Positions 53,959 through 62,381 of a stretch of DNA of 64,000 nucleotides are shown here, piece by piece. The notes below the pieces were generated by a model. That model did not search any database. It saw only the letters and a list, made by a program, of their open reading frames with translations, and was not told where the DNA came from. Both the position numbers and the translations under genes were made by a program. The stretch spans positions 193,254-257,253 of the forward strand of contig JAEZCO010000091.1 of the NCBI GenBank assembly GCA_023433505.1, given 5' to 3'. Positions within the stretch are counted from its first letter, which is position 1; each line of letters begins with the position of its first letter. This DNA is from Bacillota bacterium. GTDB taxonomy: Bacteria; Bacillota; Clostridia; Acetivibrionales; DTU013.

Positions 53959-54180
53959 TGTCATTCTGTACAAAGTGGAGAATCGTCCAAAGATCCCTCA
54001 CTATGCTCAGGATGACATGCAAGTCGCCACACCGCCATGGCGGCTCTCCGCGATGACAATCGCAATAGCAGTATACTATGTTTGCATTTGTCATTACTGT
54101 AAAGCTCTCCTGAGTTCCCACTCCTTTGGTATGCCGGCACGTATGGCATTGCGAGGCCATAGTACGCGGTAGTCTAGTCC
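53959..54180. repeat. Degenerate dispersed repeat region
   Basis: The 316-bp gap 53909-54224 has no gene. It holds TGTCATTCTG...CAGGATGACA (53959-54017), an inverted-repeat unit of the TGTCATTCTGAGC/GCTCAGGATGACA kind dispersed in many Firmicute genomes, then GATGACAA...TTGTCATT and a CATTGCGAGGCC...GTCTAGTCCGTATCCCC segment of the same repeat class. No frame of coding quality is present. Confidence 0.6.
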
Positions 54181-54224
54181 GTATCCCCTCTTTTTCCAAA
54201 TGGTCCTGTCAAATCGGGCAATCC

Positions 54225-56624
54225 CTATTTTAATTGCTTTCTTTTTCCCGGCGTCAGCTTGTGTATAGCCTGCAAGGTCATACTCATAGTCATCAGCACC
54301 ACGGAGAACGGATCAACGCTCATGGGATAGTTTGATATTCCCAGCTGCTCCGGACTATCGTCCACCAGATATGTCCAGGTTGACGATGGCGCTTTCAAAC
54401 CTGCCTTTTCCATATCAATTCCATTGGAGGTAATCTCAGCTTCAGCAAGGGTTTTTACAGCTTCTTCCCTGATGTCCGCAAAAAGCTTTTCAAATGCTTC
54501 AACAGAAATCTTATTAAACTCGCTGATGGGTATTTTTCCTGCAATATTAACGAGATGGATGGTCTCTCTTGTGTAGGACAGGTAATCCAGGTAGTCGGCC
54601 CAGCAGCTGTTGATATAATGCAGGATCACCTGGCGCTCCGCTTTATCCAGCGCCGCTTCTCCGACAACAGGCAAAAGCTTGCCATAACGTTCTTCCAGCT
54701 GTTCTTTCATCAAGCTTGTGCCGTTTATACCGAAAAGCGTTTCAAGGCGCCATTTGTATATGATTTGCCTCTGACGCTCCATCAGAATGGAATATTTCCT
54801 CATGGTCCTTCTTATCTCAAAATTCTGACCCTCAACGATCCTTTGGGCCCGGGCAATTTCTCTTTTTACCACCTTGTGGTCAAGAGGCAGGGTCTGGTGT
54901 TTCGGGTAAAGCGCCTCAGGGATCAATTCTTTCAGCTTATATTGCTTCATCAGACCGTCCTCAAGGCTGATAAAGAATCTCGAGCTCCCGGGATCACCCT
55001 GCCGCCCGGCCCTTCCCCTCAACTGGTTGTCGATCCTCCTGCTCTCATGCCTGTTTGTGCCTATGACATATAATCCGCCCAGTTCTACGACCCTTTCATA
55101 CTCTTCTTCATTCCGGCCGCCCAGTTTGATGTCCGTACCCCGTCCTGCCATATTGGTAGATACCGTGACTGCACCCAGCGCTCCGGCATTGGCTACTATG
55201 ACTGCCTCTTGGGCATCATTCCTCGCATTCAACACATTGCAGCGTATCCCCTTTTCCTCCAGGATCCCTGCCAGGCGCTCCGATTCCTCAACACTGCCGG
55301 TGCCAACCAAAACAGGCCGGCCAGTCCGGTGCACCCCGGTTATTTCCTGTACCAGGGCATCCAGCTTGGCTTCATAATGGGTAAAGATTACATCGGGATG
55401 ATCCATTCTTATGCATTTTTTGTTTGTCGGAATAACGGCCGTATTGAGTTCGTAAAATTCCAGAAATTCCTCTTCTGCGGGGTGAACCGTGCCTGTCATG
55501 CCCGAAATCCGCGGATACAGCCGGATAAAGTTTTGCAGGGTTATGGAGGAGAGGATCTGTCCTTTTGTGGAGGAGAGTATGCCCTCCTTTGCCTCTATCG
55601 CTTCCTGCAGCCCGTGAGGCCATTGCCTTTTATCCGCCACACGCCCCGTAAACTCATCCACCAGTTCAACTTTGCCGTTTCTGACGATATAGTCCACATC
55701 CTTTTTCAACAGCACATTTGCATGAAGGGCATTGTTTACATCCACCAAAAGGCTCAAATTGCTTTCACTGTACAAGTTTCCGCATTTAAACAAATCTTCG
55801 ACCCGATTGGTGCCCTTTTCTGTCAAAAAGACATTCCTCTCATATTCATCCAGGCTGTAGTCGAGCTCCGGCTCCAGGCCTTTAATTACCTCCGCCATCC
55901 TCTCCGGCTCAATTCCATGGTCTTTTTCGGTTTTACCGGCAATGACCAGAGGGATTCGGGCTTCATCGATCAATATACTGTCCGCTTCATCGATAATTGC
56001 ATAATTAAACGGGCGCAGCACCAGCTCCGATCCATCGGTGCATAAAAAGCTTCTCAGGTGATCAAAGCCGGCTTCTTTGGCCGTGAGGTAGGTAATATCG
56101 CAGGCATAGGCGCTTCTCCGTTCCGAAGTGCTCATTCCTTCTTTGACATAGCCGACGGAAAGCCCGAGTGATCTGTAAACAGGGCCCATCCAGCCCGCGT
56201 CTCTTTGCGCAAGGTAATCATTGAAGGTAAGCACGTGCACCCCTTTTCCTGAAAGGGCATTCAAGTAGGCCGGCAGAACGGCAGCCAGGGTTTTGCCTTC
56301 GCCGGTCTGCATTTCTGCCAGAGCGCCATGGTGCATGGCAATCCCTGCGATGACCTGGACATCAAAAGGGCGCATGCCCAGAGTCCGGGCCGCGGCCTCT
56401 CTTGCAAGCGCATATGCCTCAATCAGCAGAGAATCCGGGGGAACCCCGTTCCGTGCCTTTGTTTTAAGCTCATGGGATAACTTAAGCAATTCGGAATCAT
56501 GGAGCGTATGAAGCTTAATTTCATTTATTTTTTCCAATAATGCGTGGCAGGGCTCCAGGTCCAGCTGTGTAGAATGTGTCGTAATATTTTTCAATACTTT
56601 TAAAAGTTTCTTATTTTTCCGCAT
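54225..56624 (-). CDS. secA: SecA-type preprotein translocase ATPase (short form)
   Basis: 799 aa with AGAGG 8 nt before the ATG. Walker A MQTGEGKT (105-112), Walker B IDEADS (211-216), the preprotein cross-linking region with FTGRVADKRQWPHGLQEA, and motor domain 2 with STNMAGRGTDIKLGG and GRAGRQGDPGSSRFF. The C-terminus stops at TPGKRKQLK and lacks the Cys-rich zinc/SecB-binding tail, so it is about 100 residues shorter than a typical housekeeping SecA. It could be an accessory SecA2 or a housekeeping SecA without tail. No secY, secY2 or accessory Sec genes are nearby. Confidence 0.92.
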   Translation of the reverse strand: MRKNKKLLKVLKNITTHSTQLDLEPCHALLEKINEIKLHTLHDSELLKLSHELKTKARNGVPPDSLLIEAYALAREAAARTLGMRPFDVQVIAGIAMHHGALAEMQTGEGKTLAAVLPAYLNALSGKGVHVLTFNDYLAQRDAGWMGPVYRSLGLSVGYVKEGMSTSERRSAYACDITYLTAKEAGFDHLRSFLCTDGSELVLRPFNYAIIDEADSILIDEARIPLVIAGKTEKDHGIEPERMAEVIKGLEPELDYSLDEYERNVFLTEKGTNRVEDLFKCGNLYSESNLSLLVDVNNALHANVLLKKDVDYIVRNGKVELVDEFTGRVADKRQWPHGLQEAIEAKEGILSSTKGQILSSITLQNFIRLYPRISGMTGTVHPAEEEFLEFYELNTAVIPTNKKCIRMDHPDVIFTHYEAKLDALVQEITGVHRTGRPVLVGTGSVEESERLAGILEEKGIRCNVLNARNDAQEAVIVANAGALGAVTVSTNMAGRGTDIKLGGRNEEEYERVVELGGLYVIGTNRHESRRIDNQLRGRAGRQGDPGSSRFFISLEDGLMKQYKLKELIPEALYPKHQTLPLDHKVVKREIARAQRIVEGQNFEIRRTMRKYSILMERQRQIIYKWRLETLFGINGTSLMKEQLEERYGKLLPVVGEAALDKAERQVILHYINSCWADYLDYLSYTRETIHLVNIAGKIPISEFNKISVEAFEKLFADIREEAVKTLAEAEITSNGIDMEKAGLKAPSSTWTYLVDDSPEQLGISNYPMSVDPFSVVLMTMSMTLQAIHKLTPGKRKQLK

Positions 56625-56734
56625 AGCAATATCCTCTCATTCAGGAGCACTGAAAATACTGCTTCCCCTCTTCGCAAATACCGGCTGCCGGAGGCTGCTT
56701 TTTCTGAAGCCGATAAAAGAAGGCTATATTTTCA

Positions 56735-56762
56735 AGTATGCTCGGCAATTTTTTCAAGTCAA
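56735..56762 (-). promoter_or_regulatory. Candidate promoter of the secA-type gene
   Basis: Minus strand: TTGACT (56762-56757), 16-bp spacer, CATACT (56740-56735), about 110 bp before the start codon. Confidence 0.4.
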
Positions 56763-56791
56763 ATTTCCGGTGATATCCGGATCAATTATGG

Positions 56792-57121
56792 TTATTTTTC
56801 CTGAATTGAGAGATTTGCTGCTTCTTTTAAATTATGAAACAGAATCAGCATCAAAATGCTGATAAAATATAAAATATCTAGGGTAAGGATTATATGATTT
56901 GAGACTCTGAAAGCAAAGGCTGCAGCCGTAACGACAATGAAGGACTGCAGCATGAACATGAAGAAGGAAGCCTGAGCAGGGGTATTTTCCAGGATCCAGT
57001 CGAGCTCCAGAAATGCTCCCATAGCTCCATGCCTTTTTCCACCTGTCCGGAGGCTGAAAGCCAGATATGAAATTATTACCGTCATCAGCATCATAAGCGC
57101 TGATGCTATCGCTTCAACCAT
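56792..57121 (-). CDS. Small membrane protein, unknown
   Basis: 109 aa with GAGG 7 nt before the ATG. Three hydrophobic helices (about 3-24, 50-72, 77-97) and short charged loops (LRTGGKRHGAMG). No family recognised. Same strand as secA downstream and the DUF188 gene upstream, but gaps of about 90-170 bp give no firm operon. Confidence 0.7.
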   Translation of the reverse strand: MVEAIASALMMLMTVIISYLAFSLRTGGKRHGAMGAFLELDWILENTPAQASFFMFMLQSFIVVTAAAFAFRVSNHIILTLDILYFISILMLILFHNLKEAANLSIQEK

Positions 57122-57208
57122 ACAAAATCCTCAATGGACCTTTTTCTGTTGATTATAGCACAAATCTTTTATAAGTGAAAGATTCCTGTTATTAAATTCC
57201 GATGTCCA

Positions 57209-57706
57209 TTAACAACCCATCGATGCAGTAATACCCGCTTTGCTATCCAGCATCCGTTTAAAAGCTTTCTCAAAGCGCTCGTCATCTTCGGCTGTCCTTC
57301 TCCTGGGGCCGCCGGTCCTGCCTCCTGCGCGGCGAACCTTTTGGCCGAGATGGCGTTCGAAGAGAAGCCTGTCAATATTCTCATTTGTATAGACCAGCCC
57401 GTTCTGATTCAGCACACCCGCTCCTTTGGGCAGCACTAAAGCCGCTACGCCATAATCCTGCGTAACGACGATATCGCCCCTGGAAACTCTGTTTACAAGG
57501 GCGATATCCACGGAATCCGCCGACTTGTCTACGGTTATCACTTCAGAATAGCCGTCATTGAGTACATGGCTGGTATCGATAAACATCAATACCGGAATGC
57601 CGCGTTCCCTCGCAGCTTTTACAATTATCTGCTTGACAGGACAGGCATCGGCATCCACAAGAATTCTTATTCCGCCAGCCCTGTCATTTCTTTCATCCGA
57701 CCCCAT
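57209..57706 (-). CDS. YaiI/YqxD family protein (DUF188)
   Basis: 165 aa. The family opening RILVDADACPVK, followed by FIDTSHVLNDGYSEVITVDK and RGDIVVTQDYGVAALVLPKG, is typical of the PIN-like YaiI/YqxD proteins, putative nucleases of unknown substrate. ATG 57706 has GGGAAG 4 nt upstream and gives an 11-residue leader before the conserved part. The start lies inside engB, a 40-nt overlap in another frame, so expression is coupled to the GTPase. Confidence 0.88.
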   Translation of the reverse strand: MGSDERNDRAGGIRILVDADACPVKQIIVKAARERGIPVLMFIDTSHVLNDGYSEVITVDKSADSVDIALVNRVSRGDIVVTQDYGVAALVLPKGAGVLNQNGLVYTNENIDRLLFERHLGQKVRRAGGRTGGPRRRTAEDDERFEKAFKRMLDSKAGITASMGC

Positions 57707-58260
57707 AATTCTTCCCTGCCTTGCTTGGTTTCCGACGAAAAAGCCATTATTCCCGTGTCGTCATCAATGCCAAGCGTCGTTTTTATTTCCTGAAGCCTTG
57801 CTTTCATATGGCCCCGGGTGATCTTATCCAATTTAGTCGCCACTACAAGATGCGGTATATTGCGGCTGCATATCCAATCGTACATAAGCTTGTCGTCATC
57901 CGAAGGCCTGTGCCTTATATCAACCAGCAAAATCAGCAGCTTTAGCTGCGGCCGCAGATTCAGGTAGGTTTCGATAATCTTTCCCCAGGATGACCTTTTG
58001 TCTTTGGAAACACTGGCATAGCCGTATCCGGGCAGATCCACCAGGTACATGCAGTCATCAATATTATAAAAATTGATCTCCCTTGTCTTGCCGGGTGTTG
58101 CCGCCACTCTTGCCAGGCCCCTTCGGTTCAGAAGGGCATTGATGATTGACGATTTGCCTACATTGGACCTGCCGACAAAAGCCACCTCGGGAATGCTGCT
58201 CCCCGGATACTGGTCGGGTTTTACGGCTGTCAGCTCGTATCGGGCATTATTCAGGTTCAA
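57667..58260 (-). CDS. engB: EngB/YsxC ribosome-biogenesis GTPase
   Basis: 197 aa starting at TTG (58260) with GGAGG 6 nt upstream; no ATG competes. TRAFAC GTPase motifs: G1 GRSNVGKSS, G3 DLPGYGYA, G4 TKLDK. The G3 signature DLPGYGYA identifies the EngB branch. It assists late assembly of the 50S subunit and is usually essential. The C-terminal 40 nt overlap the DUF188 gene. Confidence 0.95.
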   Translation of the reverse strand: MNLNNARYELTAVKPDQYPGSSIPEVAFVGRSNVGKSSIINALLNRRGLARVAATPGKTREINFYNIDDCMYLVDLPGYGYASVSKDKRSSWGKIIETYLNLRPQLKLLILLVDIRHRPSDDDKLMYDWICSRNIPHLVVATKLDKITRGHMKARLQEIKTTLGIDDDTGIMAFSSETKQGREELWGRMKEMTGLAE

Positions 58261-58312
58261 TTTAAACCTCCATCACTCTTAGGAACAAGTCCTTCAAGTT
58301 AAAATCCTTATC

Positions 58313-58831
58313 CTATGCTTTTGCAGGCTCGGGATATTCTACACCGAAGGTGTCCACAGTGACTGCTTTCATCTTCTGTTCGTCCCTGGGCCTGTCATTA
58401 TAGTCTTTCTTGACGGAAACTATTCTGTCCGCTTCCTCTATTCCTTCAATGACTTTGCCGAATGCGGCATACTGGCCGTCCAGATGAGGGGATTTCTCCA
58501 CCATGATGAAGAACTGGGAACCTGCAGAATTGGGGCTCTGTGATCTTGCCATTGAAATTACGCCTTTGTCATGTTTAAGGTCATTCGTAAAGCCGTTGCG
58601 TGAGAATTCTCCCTTGATTCCGTACCCTGGGCCGCCCATTCCGCTGCCTTCCGGGTCTCCGCCCTGGATCATGAAGGAAGGGATTACCCTGTGAAAAATA
58701 GTCCCGTTGTAAAAACCTTTTTTAACCAGGGAAATAAAATTGTTGACCGTATTGGGCGCAACTTCAGGATATAATTCGATTTTGATTTTATTGCCGTTTT
58801 CCATTTCAATTGTTACAATCGGATTGCTCAT
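58313..58831 (-). CDS. Cyclophilin-type peptidyl-prolyl isomerase
   Basis: 172 aa. Cyclophilin core with VAPNTVNNFISLVKKGFYNG, FHRVIPSFMIQGGDP (catalytic Arg in FHRV), and AGSQFFIMVEKSPHLDGQYA. It speeds proline isomerisation in folding; no signal peptide, so cytoplasmic. The ATG overlaps the stop of the upstream small membrane protein gene by 4 nt (ATGA), indicating translational coupling. Confidence 0.94.
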   Translation of the reverse strand: MSNPIVTIEMENGNKIKIELYPEVAPNTVNNFISLVKKGFYNGTIFHRVIPSFMIQGGDPEGSGMGGPGYGIKGEFSRNGFTNDLKHDKGVISMARSQSPNSAGSQFFIMVEKSPHLDGQYAAFGKVIEGIEEADRIVSVKKDYNDRPRDEQKMKAVTVDTFGVEYPEPAKA

Positions 58832-59157
58832 TGATCATCCACACTCTCTTTCTCATCTTTATTTATAATTTCATCGCCGGCGTTTTCGGCGTTATCAGCA
58901 GTTTCTCCACCGGCATTGCCTCCGGAGTCTGTCATAGCATTCCCTTTTTCGGTCCCGTCTATAGGATTGTCGTCGCTTTTTTTCTTGTCCTTTGTAAAAA
59001 GCAGGGCGGCGGCTATAATCATCAGGACAAAGGTTACTTCATCCGTAATCTTCTGGTCGACTTTAAATTTCAGCAATGCCTGCAGCAAGCCGAATATTAT
59101 AATGACTACGCCTATTCCCAGAACAATCAACTGCCTGTGTTTACGCTCAAGCTTCAT
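58828..59157 (-). CDS. Two-helix membrane protein with acidic tail
   Basis: 109 aa. Two helices (about 9-28 and 38-55) and a highly acidic C-terminus (ADNAENAGDEIINKDEKESV). Family not recognised. GGAGGGAG lies 10 nt before the ATG. Its stop shares ATGA with the cyclophilin gene, so the two are co-translated; a link between them is not otherwise supported. Confidence 0.7.
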   Translation of the reverse strand: MKLERKHRQLIVLGIGVVIIIFGLLQALLKFKVDQKITDEVTFVLMIIAAALLFTKDKKKSDDNPIDGTEKGNAMTDSGGNAGGETADNAENAGDEIINKDEKESVDDQ

Positions 59158-59260
59158 CGTAGTTTTACTCCCTCCTTCTATGTTTTTCTATAATCAGCAT
59201 ATACTATAATACAGTGAAACGTATGTGAAGGCAAGCCATTTATGCAGCCAATGGTGAAGA

Positions 59261-59917
59261 CTACAGATATTTCTTCAAATCAATAATGCTGTCAATCCGT
59301 ACCTCCGCTTCATCCAGCTCACCCTGCCGTGAGAAGCCGTAGGTGCATCCTACCGTATGAATACCATTTTCCCTTCCCGCATCCATATCCTGCTTTCTAT
59401 CTCCAACCATCACCATATCCATGGGATATCGCTCTTTTATTCTCCTTAGAATTTCCGTCTTAGGGATAAAGTTATACTCTTCCGAACAGACCAGTTCTTC
59501 AAAATACTCATCCAGGTGAAACAGTTTACTGTGACTGTCCTTGTAGTAAATCCTGCAATTGCTGAGAAACACCAGATGATACCCTTTACCCTTAAGATAG
59601 GACAACACTTCCAGCGCACCGTCATACAGCTCCGGTTTTCCTTCTTCAATGAGCCTTTTCATTTCTCCACCCGTAATGGCGGCGCACTTGATCCGGATGC
59701 TTTCCTCCAGGTCAGGCATGAAAGCCTTCCACATATCCCGGCTGTTAAAACCAAGCCAAAAGCTGATTTCTTCTTCTTTCCACTCCCTGTGCTCTGCCAG
59801 CCCGTTTGTGACAAGATAGGCATATGCTTTCCGGAAAGCCGGCGCATAAATCTTTATGCTGTTGTGAAGGCATCCGTCATAATCAAGGAACACGGTCCTG
59901 ACATTTTCAAAACGCAT
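59261..59917 (-). CDS. HAD-superfamily hydrolase
   Basis: 218 aa. Motif I FLDYDGCLHNS with the nucleophile and acid/base Asp pair, motif II FLSNC, motif III Lys in FIPKTEIL and motif IV MVGDRKQDMDAG; a helical cap (about 20-95) follows motif I. The layout is that of phosphoglycolate-phosphatase-like phosphatases. It starts 6 bp after the ribH stop, so it is the last gene of the riboflavin operon. One plausible inference is that it supplies the unassigned 5-amino-6-ribitylaminouracil phosphate phosphatase step, which HAD enzymes perform in other bacteria. Confidence 0.85.
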   Translation of the reverse strand: MRFENVRTVFLDYDGCLHNSIKIYAPAFRKAYAYLVTNGLAEHREWKEEEISFWLGFNSRDMWKAFMPDLEESIRIKCAAITGGEMKRLIEEGKPELYDGALEVLSYLKGKGYHLVFLSNCRIYYKDSHSKLFHLDEYFEELVCSEEYNFIPKTEILRRIKERYPMDMVMVGDRKQDMDAGRENGIHTVGCTYGFSRQGELDEAEVRIDSIIDLKKYL

Positions 59918-59923
59918 TCCCGC

Positions 59924-60403
59924 CTACGCTTTCTGCTGGAGCTGCCTGAGGAGATTAGTCATTTCAATGGCTGTGACGGCGGCATCATAGCCTTTGTTCC
60001 CCGCCTTGGTGCCTGCCCTCTCAATGGCCTGCTCAATGGTATCGGTAGTCAAGACCCCGAATATTACGGGAATTCCGCTGTCCAGGGATACCTTTGCGAT
60101 ACCTTTGGATACCTCTGCCGCCACATAATCAAAATGCGGTGTGGACCCTCGTATGACAGCGCCGATGCAAATAATCGCGTCAAATCTTTGGGTGGCTGCC
60201 ATCTTCTGTGCAACAAGGGGGATTTCAAAAGCGCCCGGCACCCAGGCCGTTTCAATGTCCCCCTCATTGCCTCCATGCCTGATCAGCGCGTCGATGGCCC
60301 CACCCAGCAGCTTGCTGCCGATAAATTCATTGAATCTGCCGGCAACAATGCCGAATCTCAAGCCGCCGGCAATCAGATTCCCTTCGTGTGTTTTAACTGC
60401 CAT
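59924..60403 (-). CDS. ribH: 6,7-Dimethyl-8-ribityllumazine synthase
   Basis: 159 aa from the ATG at 60403 (MAVKTHEGNLIAGGLRFGIV) with GGAGG 9 nt upstream; the longer reading to 60454 is rejected. Family segments: GRFNEFIGSKLLGGAIDAL, WVPGAFEIPLVAQKM, CIGAVIRGSTPHFDYVA (His catalytic) and FGVLTTDTIEQAIERAG. It condenses the pyrimidine and dihydroxybutanone phosphate to lumazine. The start lies inside the end of ribBA (11-nt overlap). Confidence 0.96.
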   Translation of the reverse strand: MAVKTHEGNLIAGGLRFGIVAGRFNEFIGSKLLGGAIDALIRHGGNEGDIETAWVPGAFEIPLVAQKMAATQRFDAIICIGAVIRGSTPHFDYVAAEVSKGIAKVSLDSGIPVIFGVLTTDTIEQAIERAGTKAGNKGYDAAVTAIEMTNLLRQLQQKA

Positions 60404-61646
60404 GGTTTTTATCCTCCTGGTGTTTTGTGGTATTTGAATGAATTGTGGAATCATTTAAAATATGTCCCATCTTTTCCTTTTTGGTCTGCATGTAAAATTC
60501 ATTGGTTTCATGGGCTTCCATTTGAATGGGAACCCTTTCTACTACCTCAAGGCCATATCCGCTCAAACCTACCACTTTTTTTGGATTATTTGTCAGAAGC
60601 CTCATTTTTTTAACTCCCAGATCACAGAGAATCTGCGCTCCAATGCCGTACTCCCGCAAGTCCGGTGCAAAACCCAGCAATACGTTGGCTTCCACCGTAT
60701 CCTTTCCTTTATCCTGCAGCTCATAGGCACGGACCTTATTGACCAGGCCGATTCCGCGCCCCTCCTGGCGCATGTACAGAAGTATGCCCCTCCCCTGGCG
60801 GCTTATCTGCCTTAAGGCCGCGTCCAGCTGTTCCCCGCAGTCGCACCGCTGCGAATGGAAAGCATCGCCGGTAAGGCATTCCGAATGAACCCGCACCAAT
60901 ACCGGTTCGTCGGAATTTTTAATTTCTCCCATTACAAGGGCAACGTGATGCTCGCCGTTTACAACATTCTCATAGGCCGCAATGCTAAACTCTCCGTATT
61001 CCGTCGGAAGCTTGGCGGTGGCGGCCGCCATGACCAGCTTTTCATTGGCCCTTCTGTACTTGATCAGTTCTGCAACCGTTATGATTTTGAGATCATGCTT
61101 GCTGACAAACTCCATTAATTGGGGAACCCTGGCCATGGTCCCATCCTCGTTCATAATTTCGCATATCACTCCCGCCGGGTATAAGCCCGCCATTCCGGCA
61201 AGGTCCACCGCCGCTTCCGTATGTCCCGAACGCTTCAATACTCCCCCATCCCGGGCAATCAAGGGAAAGATATGGCCGGGCCGCATAAAATCGCTGCTGC
61301 CGGAGTCCGGATTTACCAGTTCCTTGATGGTCTTGGCCCTCTCAAAGGCGGAAATGCCTGTGGTTGAGCTTTTATGGTCTACTGTAATTGTAAAGGCCGT
61401 CTTCATGCTCTCGGTATTTCTCTCCACCATCAAATTCAGTCCCAACCGACGGGCACGCTCTTCCGTCAAGGGTGCACAGATCATCCCCTTTCCGAAGGTA
61501 GCCATAAAGTTCACGCTTTCCGGCGTTGCCTTTTCTGCAGCCATCAAAAGGTCTCCTTCGTTTTCGCGGTCCTCGTCGTCCACAACCACAATGAGCTTTC
61601 CCTGCCGGATATCCTCCACTGCTTCCTCAATTGAATTAAACTTCAT
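60393..61646 (-). CDS. ribBA: Bifunctional DHBP synthase/GTP cyclohydrolase II
   Basis: 417 aa from the ATG at 61646 with GGAGG 8 nt upstream. N-terminal RibB domain (about 1-200) with VVDDEDRENEGDLLMAAE and RSGHTEAAVDLAGMAG; C-terminal RibA domain (about 205-400) with VRVHSECLTGDAFHSQRCDC (zinc Cys) and MRQEGRGIGLVNK. It makes both riboflavin precursors, dihydroxybutanone phosphate and the GTP-derived pyrimidine. Third gene of the operon, 16 bp after ribE. Confidence 0.96.
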   Translation of the reverse strand: MKFNSIEEAVEDIRQGKLIVVVDDEDRENEGDLLMAAEKATPESVNFMATFGKGMICAPLTEERARRLGLNLMVERNTESMKTAFTITVDHKSSTTGISAFERAKTIKELVNPDSGSSDFMRPGHIFPLIARDGGVLKRSGHTEAAVDLAGMAGLYPAGVICEIMNEDGTMARVPQLMEFVSKHDLKIITVAELIKYRRANEKLVMAAATAKLPTEYGEFSIAAYENVVNGEHHVALVMGEIKNSDEPVLVRVHSECLTGDAFHSQRCDCGEQLDAALRQISRQGRGILLYMRQEGRGIGLVNKVRAYELQDKGKDTVEANVLLGFAPDLREYGIGAQILCDLGVKKMRLLTNNPKKVVGLSGYGLEVVERVPIQMEAHETNEFYMQTKKEKMGHILNDSTIHSNTTKHQEDKNHGS

Positions 61647-61662
61647 TTTCCATCCCTCCAAT

Positions 61663-62316
61663 TTATGCAAACCCATTTTCCCGCAGAAAATCCAATGAGA
61701 TTTCCCTTTCGGGTTTTGATCCGGATCTATTGCCGTTTAAAAGCTTCTCTATGTATTTGCCGATTGTATCACATTCAATGTTGACCCTGTCCCCGACCCG
61801 CCTGGACCCAAGAGTGGTCACTCCCGCAGTGAGAGGGATCAGCGACACCTTGAAGCAGCCTTCATCCACATGGGCAACCGTAAGGCTGGTACCGTCCAGA
61901 GCAACCGAGCCTTTCATAACGATGTATCTCATAATGGATTCCGAAGCTTCAAGCGTAAGCACTATGGCATTATCCTCTTCAATTCTTCCGGTAATAATTC
62001 CGGTACCGTCAATATGGCCGGTCACGATATGGCCGCCCAGCCTGTCCGATAAACGTAAAGCCCTCTCCAGATTGACTTTGTCGGCTGTATTCAGCCTGCC
62101 TAGTCCTGTCTTTCTCATGGTTTCCGGCATGACATCAGCCGAAAATCCTTTGTCACCCAATCCGGTCACTGTAAGGCATATGCCGTTTACAGCAATGCTG
62201 TCTCCTGTTTTCACATCCTCCAGAATCTTCGAACAGGTGACGGTAAGCTGTATAGATAAGGCCCCGCGCACTATTCTGCTGACACTGCCTACTTCCTCGA
62301 TAATCCCTGTAAACAT
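61663..62316 (-). CDS. ribE: Riboflavin synthase alpha subunit
   Basis: 217 aa with AGGAG before the ATG. Two lumazine-binding repeats: MFTGIIEEVGSVSRI with GDSIAVNGICLTV, and VTGHIDGTGII with ALDGTSLTVAHV. It dismutates two lumazines to riboflavin and the pyrimidine. Lies 65 bp after ribD. Confidence 0.95.
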   Translation of the reverse strand: MFTGIIEEVGSVSRIVRGALSIQLTVTCSKILEDVKTGDSIAVNGICLTVTGLGDKGFSADVMPETMRKTGLGRLNTADKVNLERALRLSDRLGGHIVTGHIDGTGIITGRIEEDNAIVLTLEASESIMRYIVMKGSVALDGTSLTVAHVDEGCFKVSLIPLTAGVTTLGSRRVGDRVNIECDTIGKYIEKLLNGNRSGSKPEREISLDFLRENGFA

Positions 62317-62381
62317 TACTCTCCTTAGAGGGCATCCCTCGCGCTCTCTGCGCCCGTCTTCCTTACTGAGGTGTGTGTTCC

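Noticed and set aside
59516..60613. 365-codon plus-strand frame
   Set aside because: Antisense to the HAD gene, ribH and the end of ribBA; Cys- and His-rich low-quality sequence.
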